A DNA stretch of 64,000 nucleotides from Glandiceps talaboti (taxonomy: Eukaryota > Hemichordata > Enteropneusta > Spengelidae). Position 1 is the first letter of the stretch; each line of letters starts with the position of its first letter. A program made the position numbers and the translations under genes. The stretch spans positions 1,248,001 to 1,312,000 of the forward strand of contig NC_135554.1 in the NCBI RefSeq assembly GCF_964340395.1, given 5' to 3'. The notes beneath the pieces are model-generated. The model saw only the letters and a program-made list of their open reading frames with translations, was not told the DNA's origin and made no database searches. Shown here piece by piece: positions 47,641 through 60,400 of the stretch.

Positions 47641-48713
47641 AGGCAAACACAAAAAAATACCGCCAATAGCGTTGTAGCACAACTGTACAGTTTACAAAAA
47701 TGTTTATCCATATGCTAGTCCATGCTAACAATAGGTGTTCATTTACTGAACGACTATCCAGTTGCCTATCCAACCATGTTGCTATCTTTGCAATATATGC
47801 GACCATTTGGCTGTTGCTATGGGCGTAGTCATGTTGCTAGATATATTTGCATACATTTTTGAATGTTTTTGTTCACTTGCGTATGAATTTCTGATATTAT
47901 CTTTGCAATATATTGCATAGCTGTTGCTATGGGTGTGGTCTTGTTGCAAATTTACATACATGTTTTGAATGTTTATTCAATTGTTTATTAATCCCTGTTC
48001 TCTTTGTGAAATACACGATGATTTGGCTGTTTCCATAGGCGTGGCAATGGTTACTTGGGATATTTGCATACATTTTTTGAATGTTTACTCACTTGCCTAC
48101 CAGATGATGTTATTTAACCAAAAGATACTGCCATTTGGTTGTTGTTATGGGCGTGGTCATGGTTGCTAGGACCAATTGTGAAATAAAATCTGCATAATAA
48201 CACTTTAAGAAACATCTGAAGAAGTTTCAGTCTCATTGACCAAGTACTTTGTGAGATATACCCAATTTGCATATGACTCATGACATCATTGTATCCTTAA
48301 TATTTCTTCATCTGTACATCCCTCATGACATCATTGTATCCTTAATATTTCTTCATCTATACATCCCTAGATGTACAAATGTATTCCCATTAAATTTCAG
48401 TCGAATCTGCTCAGTAGTTTTGGAATTATTGATTTTTGACCAAACATTTGCACATCACTGATGGGACCATCATATCATGAACAATTCTTAGTATAAACAC
48501 CCTGAAGAATGTTTCACCCAAATTTCAGCCCAATCTACCCAATAGTTTTTAAGTTTAAGCTTCTTTTTTTTTGACGAAAAATCACATTTTTTTACACAAA
48601 TCACACACCGGTGATAAGATTATTTTGATTTGAACAATTTCCCTACTAGACACCCAAGGTAATGCTCCCACAAAATATCATGGCAATCGGTCCAGCTGTT
48701 GACTTTTAAGTCG

Positions 48714-48753
<40 letters not shown>

Positions 48754-48800
48754 GACACTAGGCAATCCCTATAGTACTACTGATCCTCAGTTCAGTTGTG
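47641..48800 (+). mobile_element. Dispersed repeat ('TGTTGCTATGGGCGTGGTC' family) with CA microsatellite
   Basis: Four or so modules repeat GCTGTTGCTATGGGCGTGGT ... TTGCATACATTTT at about 110-bp spacing (47760-48180). Modules built on CATCCC...AATTTCAGTC and TTTTTGACCAAA follow. The 3' part is ATCGGTCCAGCTGTTGA, a (CA)n run at 48718-48748, then CAGACAGACACTAGG. Two 46-bp direct copies of CATGACATCATTGTATCCTT lie at 48279-48369. Related copies are at 25010, 49355 and 61780. No coding frame. Confidence 0.65.
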
Positions 48801-48829
48801 CTAAAATGACCAACACAGGTATTCAAGTG

Positions 48830-49350
48830 ATGCACACGCTGTGGTTATTTATGACAAATATGGCCACCATTTTGCTGTTATCGTGGGGGTTGTGAAATGA
48901 AGTGATGTGTATATGCAGACTATAGCATCTGACATTTGTACAAGGTTTGGTTGAAATCAGTCCATGCATATCAGAGATATACATAGCACACACATTGGCA
49001 ATAATAATGGCTATTTGACCTTGAAGGTGGAGGTCAGGGTCAAAAGTCATTAAAAAGCTCATGATTGATGAAGAAACTTGAATGAGGTCTCTTATCTGTT
49101 AAACTTCAAGAGTTATTGGGCAAAGTATGATTATTTACGACAAATATGGCTACCATTTCGCTGTTGTCACAAGGGTTGTAAAACCAAGTGACATGCATAT
49201 GCCCTCTATAAAACATTTGTACCAGGTTTGGTTGAAATTGGCACATGCATATTGGAGATACAGGTGGATACGGACAGATGGACGGAGGGATGGACAAATG
49301 AACGGAGCCCAACGTAGTAGCCCTGTCGGGCTTCGCCCTTTGGGGGCTAA
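48830..49350 (+). mobile_element. Dispersed repeat with TTCG hairpin and CTAA end
   Basis: Two diverged modules (ATGGCCACCATTTTGCTGTT near 48861; ATGGCTACCATTTCGCTGTT near 49147) both contain TTTGGTTGAAAT. They are followed by GGACAGATGGACGGAGGGAT, GGAGCCCA and a hairpin at 49318-49348. The hairpin has inner stem GGGC / GCCC around TTC and outer TAGCCC / GGGGGCTA, ending CTAA. The minus-strand frame over it is not a gene. Confidence 0.7.
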
Positions 49351-50003
49351 TAACTGCACAATAAAACCTCCAGAAACATCCCAACCAAGTTTCAACCACA
49401 TTCACCATGCAGTTTCAAGATATAAGTTTTTGACCAAAATTGACATTTTTAGACCTAATTTGTATACTACTGATCATCACATTGTGACTACAGCATCATC
49501 TACACATCCCCAAATGCATTCCCATTCCATTCCTGCCGAATCTACTCAGTAGTATATATTTTTGACCAAAAAGACACATTTTTAGACCTAATTTGCATAT
49601 CACTAATATGATCATCATGACTGTTATGAATAATTCTTAATCTAAACACCACTAAGAATGTCCCCATCAAATTTGAACCCAATCTACTCAATACTTTTGG
49701 AACTATAGATTTTTGACCAAAAGGACACATTTTTAGCCCTAATTTGCATATCACTGATGGGGATCATCATATTATGAACAATTTTTAATAAAAAAAACCT
49801 TAGAATGTTCCCATCAAATTTCAGACTGATCTGCCCATTAGTTTTTGAGTTTAAGTTTTTTAACCAAAAATCATGTTTTTTACCCAAATCACACATCGGT
49901 TGTAAGATCATTTTGATTTGAACAATTTTCCAACTAGACACCCAAGGTAATACACCCACCAGCAATCATGGCAATTGGTCTACCAGTTTTTGAATTTAAG
50001 TTG

Positions 50004-50083
<80 letters not shown>

Positions 50084-50120
50084 TTTTGCCATGCCTATAG
50101 TACTACTGACTGTATTTGAT
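49351..50120 (+). mobile_element. Dispersed repeat, TTTTTGACCAAAA modules with a (CA)n tail region
   Basis: Modules of about 120 bp share AGTTTCAAGATATAAGT / AGTAGTATATATTTTTGACC, ACATTTTTAGACCTAATTTG and CATATCACTAATATGATCAT. A CA microsatellite follows at about 50008-50078, then CAGACATTTTGCCATGCCTA. Same layout as 48480-48780 and 61790-62440. Confidence 0.65.
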
Positions 50121-50479
50121 ACCAATGTACATGAAAAGACCACCCAACTATCTTCAGAATAACTACAGATATCTCTAAATAGTTGAACTTTTAATTTTGA
50201 CATTGACAAAAGGTTTTATTGATTAATCGAGAATTGGAGATGGAGAAACTTCTTGAGAGGTAGAGTCTTGGCAAGTCTTCCATCCTTTCTGTTATTTTGA
50301 GTTGAAAATTATGCAGCACAATCTATCAACAATCTATCAACAATCTATCAGTATAAATTATTAGAAGGGAGAGGATATACAGGAGTATGTCATTTTATAT
50401 GACATATCCTATAGCATCGTTGGTCTGTCAGATAGATTTTTGTGAAATACAAAGAAGGCAAACTAAACATTTTATTGAT

Positions 50480-50850
50480 GGAGTCTTGGAAGGCAATGTA
50501 CTGACTTATGTGTGTGTTATTTGTTCATAGACATTGTAGAGAGAGTCTGTGGTTTGTTAGCAGGTGATGCACTGACTACAATTTAATTGTGTATGTTTGG
50601 TAGAAGAGGGTGAACTTGAGTAAACTTTTTTATTTTTTAGATGACTGTGCACTGATTGGTTTGTTATATCATTAAGACAACTTAGCACTGACTGAATTGT
50701 ATTTGATTGAAGAGTGCACACAGTTGTTGTGTTTTGTTAGAAGACAGCATACTGAATTATAGCTGTTTATTTGTTACAATAGAACACTTGGTTGTGTGTA
50801 TGTGTTTTTTGATAATTGTAAATGCACTGACTTGTGAGTGTGTACGTATG
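50480..50850. repeat. Old degenerate tandem repeat of about 65-70 bp
   Basis: GCACTGACT or close variants recur near 50498, 50569, 50648, 50688, 50748 and 50823, each followed by a T-rich TTTGTTAGAAG-like stretch. The exon-like signals here (for example TTGTTCATAG at 50521) repeat with the unit, so I discount them. Confidence 0.55.
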
Positions 50851-50907
50851 TATGTATGTATGTATGTATGTATGTATGTATGTATGTATGTATGTATGTA
50901 TGTGGGT

Positions 50908-50943
<36 letters not shown>
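50846..50943. repeat. Compound microsatellite (GTAT)n then (GT)n
   Basis: About 13 copies of GTAT/ATGT (50848-50900) followed by GT repeats (50905-50943). Confidence 0.95.
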
Positions 50944-50945
<2 letters not shown>

Positions 50946-51083
50946 TTGTGTGTATTTGTTTGTTTGTTAGAATTCTAGGTTGTGTACAAAACTTAGTGTT
51001 TTGATCTATGACGGTGATAAAATTTACCAGTCAGGCATTGCATGGCACAGCAAGACTTGCATGCACTTCAATCTCATTTAATG

Positions 51084-51194
<111 letters not shown>

Positions 51195-51683
51195 CATATA
51201 GGTATAGGGGTTGCAAATAATTCAGGACAAGATATTAGGTCTTTTTTTATTCTTATCTTAAACAACAATAAAAATATACAACATGACAGAACCCTACGGC
51301 CTCGCAATGGATGGTAGGGCATACAGAAGTTATTTTCATGATTAGTTCGGTTTATTCTGCCGCTGTATTTTCATGAGTGACACTTCAGAACTTGCGATGG
51401 TTAAAATAGTGAAATATACTGAAATACTTTATGAAGCAACAAATATTTTTTCAAAAAGTGTGTAACAACCTAAAAGATGCGCATATTTATTTATTTCTTT
51501 TCATCAGGGATTGGTGTTGCTTTAGGATCTATTTTATCTCAATTTATCTCATTTGCATAGCCAACAGTGAAAATACCAGTTTTAGTTGTGACTGTATATC
51601 AACGTACACCGTGGTACATATGTTATAATTTAAGGAACTACACTGTCTACATGCCCATCACTAGTTTATCACTGCAACAACAC

Positions 51684-52253
51684 ACTGTGCACTATCTTAC
51701 CCACAACTCTCCTTATTTTCTAACTTCTTCAATAATCCATATTTGTCAACATTTTAAGCATCGTAATTATGTTTTAATAATATGTAACAAAAGTACATTT
51801 AGGAATCAAAAATAAAGTCCTATAATTTTTGCATAAAATGTGCTAACAACTAAATGAAACGTACTGTGAATAAAACATTTTTCAATGTCAAAGTATCACT
51901 AACTTGGGTAGACAGTGTGTATGATGAGTTTTAGTATCTAAATTTCTTTTGTCATACCTATTCAAATAAATCTATATTGTTGGCAAAGTCATAACAAGTG
52001 CATACATTTTCTTTAGTTTTATTTAAAAATATTTTGTATGTCTTTCAAGAAAATCTGTTGACAAAATAATTGATACCAGAACCAATAAAAAAATGTGTCC
52101 AGAAACTCATCAGTGTCAATTCTACATTTTGAAAATGGCAAAAATATTCTTACAAAACCCTGTACACAGGTGAGATTTGTCTGACTTCAAGGAGACTTCA
52201 AGGTCCAACGGTACAAATCAGAGAGAGTTGTGGGTAAAATATTGTACAGTGCA
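51684..52253. mobile_element. Non-autonomous inverted-repeat transposon, copy 2 (about 570 bp)
   Basis: Diverged copy of the element at 18141-18823. The left end is CACTGTGCACTATCTTACCC then ACAACTCTCC, and the right end is AATCAGAGAGAGTTGTGGGT then AAAATATTGTACAGTG. Shared internal landmarks are CATATTTGTCAACATTTTAA, AATGTCAAAGTATCACTAAC, GTTGGCAAAGTCATAACAAG and TTGATACCAGAACC. Target duplications are unclear (CAACAC occurs on both sides). No open frame. Confidence 0.75.
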
Positions 52254-52334
52254 ACACTAATAAGATTCAGAACTGCTTTCTGCAGCATGGTTAGCATTTA
52301 CTTACATATTAGCAAATATTTGTTCTAACTTCTA

Positions 52335-52745
52335 CACACAGGAAGTGTTAGCTCTATACACAGGAAGTGTTATGTCTACACATAGGAAGCGTTAAGTCTA
52401 TACATATGAAGTGTTAAGTCTACACATATGAAGTGTTAAGTCTACACATATGAAGTGTTAAGTCTATACATATGAAGTGTTAAGTCTATACATATGAAGT
52501 GTTAAGTCTATACATATGAAGTGTTAAGTCTATACATATGAAGTGTTAAGTCTATACATATGAAGTGTTAAGTCTATACATATGAAGTGTTAAGTCTATA
52601 CATATGAAGTGTTAAGTCTACACATATGAAGTGTTAAGTCTACACATATGAAGTGTTAGGTCTACACATATGAAGTGTTAAGTCTATACATATGAAGTGT
52701 TAGGTCTACACATATGAAGTGTTATGTCTATGCATAGGAAGTACA
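52335..52745. repeat. 22-bp tandem repeat (about 18 copies)
   Basis: The unit is GTTAAGTCTATACATATGAAGT minus small changes (TACACATATG, GGTCTAC). The edges are diverged (ACACAGGAAGTGTTAGCTCT at left, GCATAGGAAGTACATTG at right). Confidence 0.95.
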
Positions 52746-52947
52746 TTGAAAGTGTCAGTTCTGTACAGGCATAATGTATTTTACATTGTTCACATCACAA
52801 AACACACAAGGCTGGCATTACTTACAAGTTAATGATAGGAACACTAGTTTTTATATGTGCAACATTACTGTACATCAATCTATCCTCTCTTGTTTCCAGG
52901 TTATGATTCACTCATAATATGAATAAAGGAATATCAAGCACACTCAC

Positions 52948-53042
52948 ATTTTTAAACAAGTCATTGAGAATGACATAGTCCCCGCTACGATTGGGTTTTA
53001 AGGAATTATCACTACTCTGATCACGCAACAACATTTGTGAAC
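52948..53042 (-). CDS. Probable exon A of an unrecognised minus-strand gene (95 bp)
   Basis: On the minus strand, the acceptor CTAAGTCTGTTTGTTTTAG precedes GTTCACAAATG, and the donor GTGAGTG follows TTTAAAAAT. The frame (phase 1 in, phase 0 out) reads SQMLLRDQSSDNSLKPNR then SGDYVILNDLFKN, with no stop. Codon use and residue pattern look like a real protein, but I do not recognise the family. Its exit phase fits the candidate exon at 33708-33857, giving an intron of about 19 kb filled with arrays and transposon remnants. Intermediate exons could exist but were not seen. The donor sequence is copied in the 37-bp array at 53463-53615. Confidence 0.55.
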
Positions 53043-53103
53043 CTAAAACAAACAGACTTAGATATGTTGTGTGTGCTTGTTGGACATGGAACATGCCTAC
53101 AAC

Positions 53104-53465
53104 AATAAAGGATTGGTTGGGTATGGGGGATCGTATCACGATGAAAATGGATATGCACATGTATGTCATAGAACACTGTCCTAATACCAACTTTGAATGA
53201 GATCTGTTCAAGCATGTCTGAGTTATGGCTTTGGACATAGAAAAATCGCAAACAAAATGGCTGCCAGGCGGCCATATTGGATCGCATCATGAAACAAATT
53301 GACATGCATATGTATGCCATTGTATGTTGCCCCTGTACCAAGTTTGAAAAAAATCGGTCCAGGCATCTCCAAGAAACAGCTGCGGATGGACTGACGGACG
53401 CATGCACGGACAGACGGAACCCAATCCATAAGTCCCCATCCCGGACTTCGTCCAGCGGGGACTAA
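53104..53465 (+). mobile_element. Dispersed repeat, second copy of the 30478-31205 family
   Basis: Shares with that copy GATCGTATCACGATGAAAAT, ATGAGATCTGTTCAAGCATG, GACATGCATATGTATGCCAT and GGTCCAGGCATCTCCAAGAA. It ends in GGACAGACGGAACCCAATCC and the hairpin at 53431-53463 (outer AGTCCCC / GGGGACT, inner GGAC / GTCC), then AA. It has one full module instead of four. Overlapping minus-strand frames are artefacts. Confidence 0.8.
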
Positions 53466-53615
53466 CTAGAAGTACCTGGCTACAGACACTCACATTTTTA
53501 AACTAGCAGTACCTGGCTACAGACACTCACATTTTTAAACTAGAAGTACCTGGCTACAGACACTCACATTTTTAAACTAGAAGTACCTGGCTACAGACAC
53601 TCACATTTGTAAACT
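53463..53615. repeat. 37-bp minisatellite, left part (about 4 copies)
   Basis: The unit is AACTAGAAGTACCTGGCTAC AGACACTCACATTTTTA. It continues at 54160-54212 after an inserted LINE tail. The reverse complement contains TTTAAAAATGTGAGTGT, identical to the exon-end/donor at 52940-52956. Confidence 0.9.
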
Positions 53616-54159
53616 TTTTAAAGCTCTAAATAACGCAGCACCTGTTTATATTTGTGACACGTTTGTCCGCCCTGATAATCCTCGTTATAATTTACACAAA
53701 AACTCTGTTAGAAATCTTGTAATTCCCCGTTCTTATAACAAGATTAATGATCGTGCCCTGGCCATTGCAGGACCTAGACTATGGAATTCCATACCTGATG
53801 AACTCAAAGACCTTTCAGAACTTGAACTTTTTAAACGAAAACTTAAAACACACCTCTTTAAAATGTATCATGAATTGTGATTTTGTTATTTGACTCAGAG
53901 TACAAAATTTATATTATTTTAGTGGTCATTTACGTTCGTTTTAATATTTGACATTTTTAAGGCTGTTATAACAAGTCTCAGTCTATAATTTTAATGACCA
54001 TTCACTATCCTTTTAACATTTGACATTTTAAGGGTCTTAACGATATACTTGTTTTTGTAGCATTCACCTTATTTATGTTTTTGTATTTTATGTGCAGCAC
54101 TTTTGAATATTTTAAATAGAATAGGCGCTTTAGAAAATAAATAAACTTAAACTTAAGCT
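53616..54159 (+). mobile_element. 5'-truncated L2/CR1-like LINE tail with 6-bp target duplication
   Basis: TAAACT (53610-53615) and TAAACT (54160-54165) flank the insert. At its 5' end a frame of 87 codons (53617-53880) reads FKALNNAAPVYICDTF ... IAGPRLWNSIPDEL ... FKRKLKTHLFK, the C-terminus typical of CR1/L2 LINE proteins. It stops at TGA and is followed by a 3' UTR with GGCGCTTTAGAAAATAAATA and a short AACTTA-type tail. It differs from the LINE at 20-23.6 kb. This is typical incomplete target-primed reverse transcription. Confidence 0.85.
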
Positions 54160-54212
54160 TAAACTAGAAGTACCTGGCTACAGACACTCACATTTTTAAA
54201 CTAGAAGTACCT
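54160..54212. repeat. 37-bp minisatellite, right part
   Basis: About 1.4 copies of the 53463-53615 unit after the LINE tail, ending at ACCTGGATAATG. A degenerate ACCTGGCTACTATTGATAAG occurs at about 54250. Confidence 0.8.
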
Positions 54213-54284
54213 GGATAATGTTGATAAGGACAAATTTCTTGATTATAGATACCTGGCTACTATTGATAAGGACACTCATATTAG

Positions 54285-56575
54285 AATACAGTGGACTGTA
54301 ATGCAATATACTGATGTAGGTTGTACGGAGTTCAAATACAGTGGACTGTAATGCAATATATTGATGTAGATTGTACAGAGTTCAAATACAGTGGACTGTA
54401 ATGCAATATATTGACGTAGATTGTACAGAGTTCAAATACAGTGGACTGTAATGCAATATATTGATGTAGATTGTACAGAGTTCAAATACAGTGGACTGTA
54501 ATGCAATATATTGATGTAGATTGTACGGAGTTCAAATACAGTGGACTGTAATGCAATATATTGATGTAGATTGTACAGAGTTCAAATACAGTGGACTGTA
54601 ATGCAATATACTGATGTAGGTTGTACAGAGTTCAAATACAGTGGACTGTAATGCAATATATTGATGTAGATTGTACAGAGTTCAAATACAGTGGACTGTA
54701 ATGCAATATATTGATGTAGATTGTACAGAGTTCAAATACAGTGGACTGTAATGCAATATATTGACGTAGATTGTACAGAGTTCAAATACAGTGGACTGTA
54801 ATGCAATATATTGATGTAGATTGTACAGAGTTCAAATACAGTGGACTGTAATGCAATATATTGATGTAGATTGTACAGAGTTCAAATACAGTGGACTGTA
54901 ATGCAATATATTGACGTAGATTGTACAGAGTTCAAATACAGTGGACTGTAATGCAATATATTGACGTAGATTGTACAGAGTTCAAATACAGTGGACTGTA
55001 ATGCAATATATTGATGTAGATTGTACAGAGTTCAAATACAGTGGACTGTAATGCAATATATTGATGTAGATTGTACGGAGTTCAAATACAGTGGACTGTA
55101 ATGCAATATATTGATGTAGATTGTACGGAGTTCAAATACAGTGGACTGTAATGCAATATATTGATGTAGGTTGTACAGAGTTCAAATACAGTGGACTGTA
55201 ATGCAATATATTGATGTAGGTTGTACGGAGTTCAAATACAGTGGACTGTAATGCAATATATTGATGTAGGTTGTACAGAGTTCAAATACAGTGGACTGTA
55301 ATGCAATATATTGACGTAGATTGTACAGAGTTCAAATACAGTGGACTGTAATGCAATATATTGATGTAGGTTGTACGGAGTTCAAATACAGTGGACTGTA
55401 ATGCAATATATTGACGTAGATTGTACAGAGTTCAAATACAGTGGACTGTAATGCAATATATTGACGTAGATTGTACAGAGTTCAAATACAGTGGACTGTA
55501 ATGCAATATATTGATGTAGGTTGTACGGAGTTCAAATACAGTGGACTGTAATGCAATATATTGACGTAGATTGTACAGAGTTCAAATACAGTGGACTGTA
55601 ATGCAATATATTGATGTAGGTTGTACGGAGTTCAAATACAGTGGACTGTAATGCAATATATTGACGTAGATTGTACAGAGTTCAAATACAGTGGACTGTA
55701 ATGCAATATATTGATGTAGATTGTACGGAGTTCAAATACAGTGGACTGTAATGCAATATACTGATGTAGGTTGTACAGAGTTCAAATACAGTGGACTGTA
55801 ATGCAATATATTGATGTAGATTGTACAGAGTTCAAATACAGTGGACTGTAATGCAATATACTGATGTAGGTTGTACAGAGTTCAAATACAGTGGACTGTA
55901 ATGCAATATATTGACGTAGATTGTACAGAGTTCAAATACAGTGGACTGTAATGCAATATACTGATGTAGGTTGTACAGAGTTCAAATACAGTGGACTGTA
56001 ATGCAATATATTGATGTAGATTGTACAGAGTTCAAATACAGTGGACTGTAATGCAATATACTGATGTAGGTTGTACAGAGTTCAAATACAGTGGACTGTA
56101 ATGCAATATATTGATGTAGATTGTACAGAGTTCAAATACAGTGGACTGTAATGCAATATATTGACGTAGATTGTACGGAGTTCAAATACAGTGGACTGTA
56201 ATGCAATATATTGATGTAGATTGTACAGAGTTCAAATACAGTGGACTGTAATGCAATATACTGAATCAGATGTAGATTGTATGGAGTTCAAATACAGTGG
56301 ACTGTAATGCAATATATTGATGTAGATTGTACGGAGTTCAAATACAGTGGACTGTAATGCAATATACTGATGTAGATTGTATGGAGTTCAAATACAGTGG
56401 ACTGTAATGCAATATATTGACGTAGATTGTACAGAGTTCGAATACAGTGGACTGTAATGCAATATATTGATGTAGGTTGTACGGAGTTCAAATACAGTGG
56501 ACTGTAATGCAATATACTGATGTAGATTGTACAGAGTTCGAATACAGTGGACTGTAATGCAATATATTGATGTAG
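54285..56575. repeat. 50-bp minisatellite array (about 46 copies)
   Basis: The unit is TTCAAATACAGTGGACTGTA, ATGCAATATATTGATGTAGA, TTGTACAGAG. It is in strict 50-bp register apart from one insertion near 56266. Variants are nearly all at four positions: TTGATG / CTGATG / TTGACG, GTAGA / GTAGG, and TACAGAG / TACGGAG. It is unrelated in sequence to the 50-bp array at 10.3-11.5 kb. Confidence 0.97.
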
Positions 56576-56788
56576 GTCACATGAATATGGCTACACATTA
56601 TCTTTAGCTGTCATTAACATATGCTTAGTCTATTGTACTGTATACAGTTGTCTCTTCCATAGGCATCACTTTCCCACGTTGTACACTAAGATAATGAAAA
56701 GGTATTTGTGTACTGTACATGTATTGCTTTACTATCAATTAGATGTTTTGTTACATAAGCTATTACACATCCAATGCATATATTTTTA

Positions 56789-56872
<84 letters not shown>

Positions 56873-57479
56873 CATGTTCATTTGAGTTAACAATAAATTG
56901 TTTGTTTTAGGTTTCAGCATTTCTTGCTATGCTTTCTATTTGGTTGTTTACAATATGTTATCAAATGTAATACATAGTAAAGGCTTGTAAGCAGCAGTGC
57001 ACTAGCCATGTAAAGGTGTAATAGCAGATATAAGCCAGTTTATTGCTGAAATGAAAAGCAGCAGACAGCATTCTGTAAGACTGGCTAGTTTTATTGATAA
57101 ATGATACTAGAGGAAAGATATACAACGTCATGGTGAAAACAATTGAAAAGATGAACAGTATAATTTATAACTAGAGCGTCAACAAAAACTGAAATTGTGC
57201 ATAAAGTAATGATACAATATAACCATCAATTGGTATAAGTGTATACATATAATACAAAGAATGACCAACATAAATAAAATAGGCAAGAGAAGTCATATCA
57301 AAACAAAATATCTTCCTACTACAAACAAATCTTCATAGAAGACATAGTCCCATCATATACGTTTATTACTTCTGTGCCTACTGCATTAACATTGATTTTT
57401 TAAAAGACATTTTGACTGACAAGGTAAAGTTCAGGGTCAAATATACAGATAAAAATAGAAAGGTCCTTTCTAATAATAT
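56576..57479. other. Unassigned sequence with (CT)n microsatellite
   Basis: A CT dinucleotide run occupies about 56792-56866. The remainder is AT-rich with no recognised element. Confidence 0.6.
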
Positions 57480-60400
57480 ATGAATAGATATGTGCACACA
57501 GTGTCTGTCTTTTATATGAACAGATATGTGCACAGTGTCTGTCTTTTATATGAACAGATATGTGCACAGTGTCTGTCTTTTATATGAACAGATATGTGCA
57601 CAGTGTCTGTCTTTTATATGAACAGATATGTGCACACAGTGTCTGTCTTTTATATGAATAGATATGTACACACAGTCTGTCTTTTAGATGAACAGATATG
57701 TGCACACAGTGTCTGTCTTTTATATGAACAGATATGTGCACACAGTGTCTGTCTTTTATATGAACAGATATGTGCACACAGTGTCTGTCTTTTATATGAA
57801 CAGATATGTGCACACAGTGTCTGTCTTTTATATGAACAGATATGTGCACACAGTGTCTGTCTTTTATATGAACAGATATGTGCACACAGTGTCTGTCTTT
57901 TATATGAACAGATATGTGCACACAGTGTCTGTCTTTTATATGAATAGATATGTACACACAGTCTGTCTTTTATATGAACAGATATGTGCACACAGTGTCT
58001 GTCTTTTATATGAATAGATATGTGCACACAGTGTGTGTCTTTTATATGAACAGATATGTGCACACAGTGTCTGTCTTTTATATGAATAGATATGTACACA
58101 CAGTGTCTGTCTTTTATATGAACAGATATGTGCACAGTGTCTGTCTTTTATATGAAAAGATATGTGCACACAGTGTCTGTCTTTTATATGAACAGATATG
58201 TGCACACAGTGTCTGTCTTTTATATGAACAGATATGTGCACAGTGTCTGTCTTTTATATGAACAGATATGTGCACAGTGTCTGTCTTTTATATGAACAGA
58301 TATGTGCACAGTGTCTGTCTTTTATATGAACAGATATGTGCACACAGTGTCTGTCTTTTATATGAACAGATATGTGCACAGTGTCTGTCTTTTATATGAA
58401 CAGATATGTGCACAGTGTCTGTCTTTTATATGAATAGATATGTGCACACAGTGTCTGTCTTTTATATGAACAGATATGTGCACAGTGTCTGTCTTTTATA
58501 TGAACAGATATGTGCACACAGTGTCTGTCTTTTATATGAATAGATATGTGCACACAGTGTCTGTCTTTTATATGAACAGATATGTGCACACAGTGTCTGT
58601 CTTTTATATGAACAGATATGTGCACACAGTGTCTGTCTTTTATATGAAAAGATACGTGCACACAGTGTCTGTCTTTTATATGAACAGATATGTGCACACA
58701 GTGTCTGTCTTTTATATGAACAGATATGTGCACAGTGTCTGTCTTTTATATGAACAGATATGTGCACACAGTGTCTGTCTTTTATATGAACAGATATGTG
58801 CACACAGTGTCTGTCTTTTATATGAATAGATACGTACACACAGTGTCTGTCTTTTACATGAACAGATACGTGCACACAGTGTCTGTCTTTTATATGAACA
58901 GATATGTGCACACAGTGTCTGTCTTTTATATGAACAGATATGTACACAGTGTCTGTCTTTTATATGAACAGATATGTGCACACAGTGTCTGTCTTTTATA
59001 TGAACAGATACGTACACAGTGTCTGTCTTTTATATGAACAGATATGTACACAGTGTCTGTCTTTTATATGAACAGATATGTGCACACAGTGTCTGTCTTT
59101 TATATGAACAGATATGTGCACACAGTGTCTATCTTTTACATGAACAGATACGTGCACACAGTGTCTGTCTTTTATATGAACAGATATGTGCACACAGTGT
59201 CTATCTTTTACATGAACAGATACGTGCACACAGTGTCTGTCTTTTATATGAACAGATATGTGCACACAGTGTCTGTCTTTTATATGAACAGATATGTGCA
59301 CACAGTGTCGGTCTTTTATATGAACAGATATGTACACACAGTGTCTGTCTTTTATATGAACAGATACGTACACAGTGTCTGTCTTTTATATGAACAGATA
59401 TGTGCACACAGTGTCTATCTTTTACATGAACAGATATGTGCACACAGTGTCTGTCTTTTATATGAACAGATATGTACACATAGTGTCTGTCTTTTATATG
59501 AACAGATATGTGCACACAGTGTCTGTCTTTTATATGAACAGATATGTGCACACAGTGTCTGTCTTTTATATGAACAGATACGTACACAGTGTCTGTCTTT
59601 TATATGAACAGATATGTGCACAGTGTCTGTCTTTTATATGAACAGATATGTGCACACAGTGTCGGTCTTTTATATGAACAGATATGTACACACAGTGTCT
59701 GTCTTTTATATGAACAGATATGTGCACACAGTGTCTGTCTTTTATATGAACAGATATGTACACACAGTGTCTGTCTTTTATATGAACAGATATGTGCACA
59801 CAGTGTCTATCTTTTACATGAACAGATACGTGCACACAGTGTCTGTCTTTTATATGAACAGATATGTACACACAGTGTCTGTCTTTTATATGAATAGATA
59901 TGTACACACAGTGTCTGTCTTTTATATGAACAGATACGTGCACACAGTGTCTGTCTTTTATATGAATAGATATGTGCACACAGTGTCTATCTTTTACATG
60001 AACAGATACGTGCACACAGTGTCTATCTTTTACATGAACAGATACGTGCACACAGTGTCTGTCTTTTATATGAATAGATATGTGCACACAGTGTCTATCT
60101 TTTATATGAATAGATACGTGCACACAGTGTCTATCTTTTACATGAACAGATACGTGCACACAGTGTCTGTCTTTTATATGAACAGATACGTGCACACAGT
60201 GTCTGTCTTTTATATGAATAGATACGTGCACACAGTGTCTGTCTTTTATATGAACAGATACGTGCACACAGTGTCTGTCTTTTATATGAATAGATATGTG
60301 CACACAGTGTCTGTCTTTTATATGAATAGATATGTGCACACAGTGTCTATCTTTTATATGAATAGATACGTGCACACAGTGTCTATCTTTTACATGAACA

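Noticed and set aside
49106-49552. Overlapping frames of 83-141 codons on both strands
   Set aside because: They lie inside dispersed repeats with a hairpin end and show no domain.
50008-50078. HTHT/VCVC-rich frames over CA repeats (also 51085-51193 and 63764-63834)
   Set aside because: Dinucleotide microsatellites give open frames on both strands without coding meaning.
50521-50562. Plus-strand micro-exon (TTGTTCATAG then IVERVCGLLA, then GTGATG)
   Set aside because: The splice-like signals recur with an old 65-70-bp repeat at 50480-50850, so they are likely fortuitous.
51508-51558. Plus-strand exon with acceptor TTTCTTTTCATCAG encoding GIGVALGSILSQFISFA
   Set aside because: A TAG ends it, no donor or partner exon was found, and no family was recognised; left as a possibility only.
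56663-56701. 39-bp plus-strand exon (TCTCTTCCATAG ... HHFPTLYTKIMKR ... GTATTTG)
   Set aside because: Splice sites are acceptable but no adjoining exon of matching phase was found and the peptide is too short to classify.
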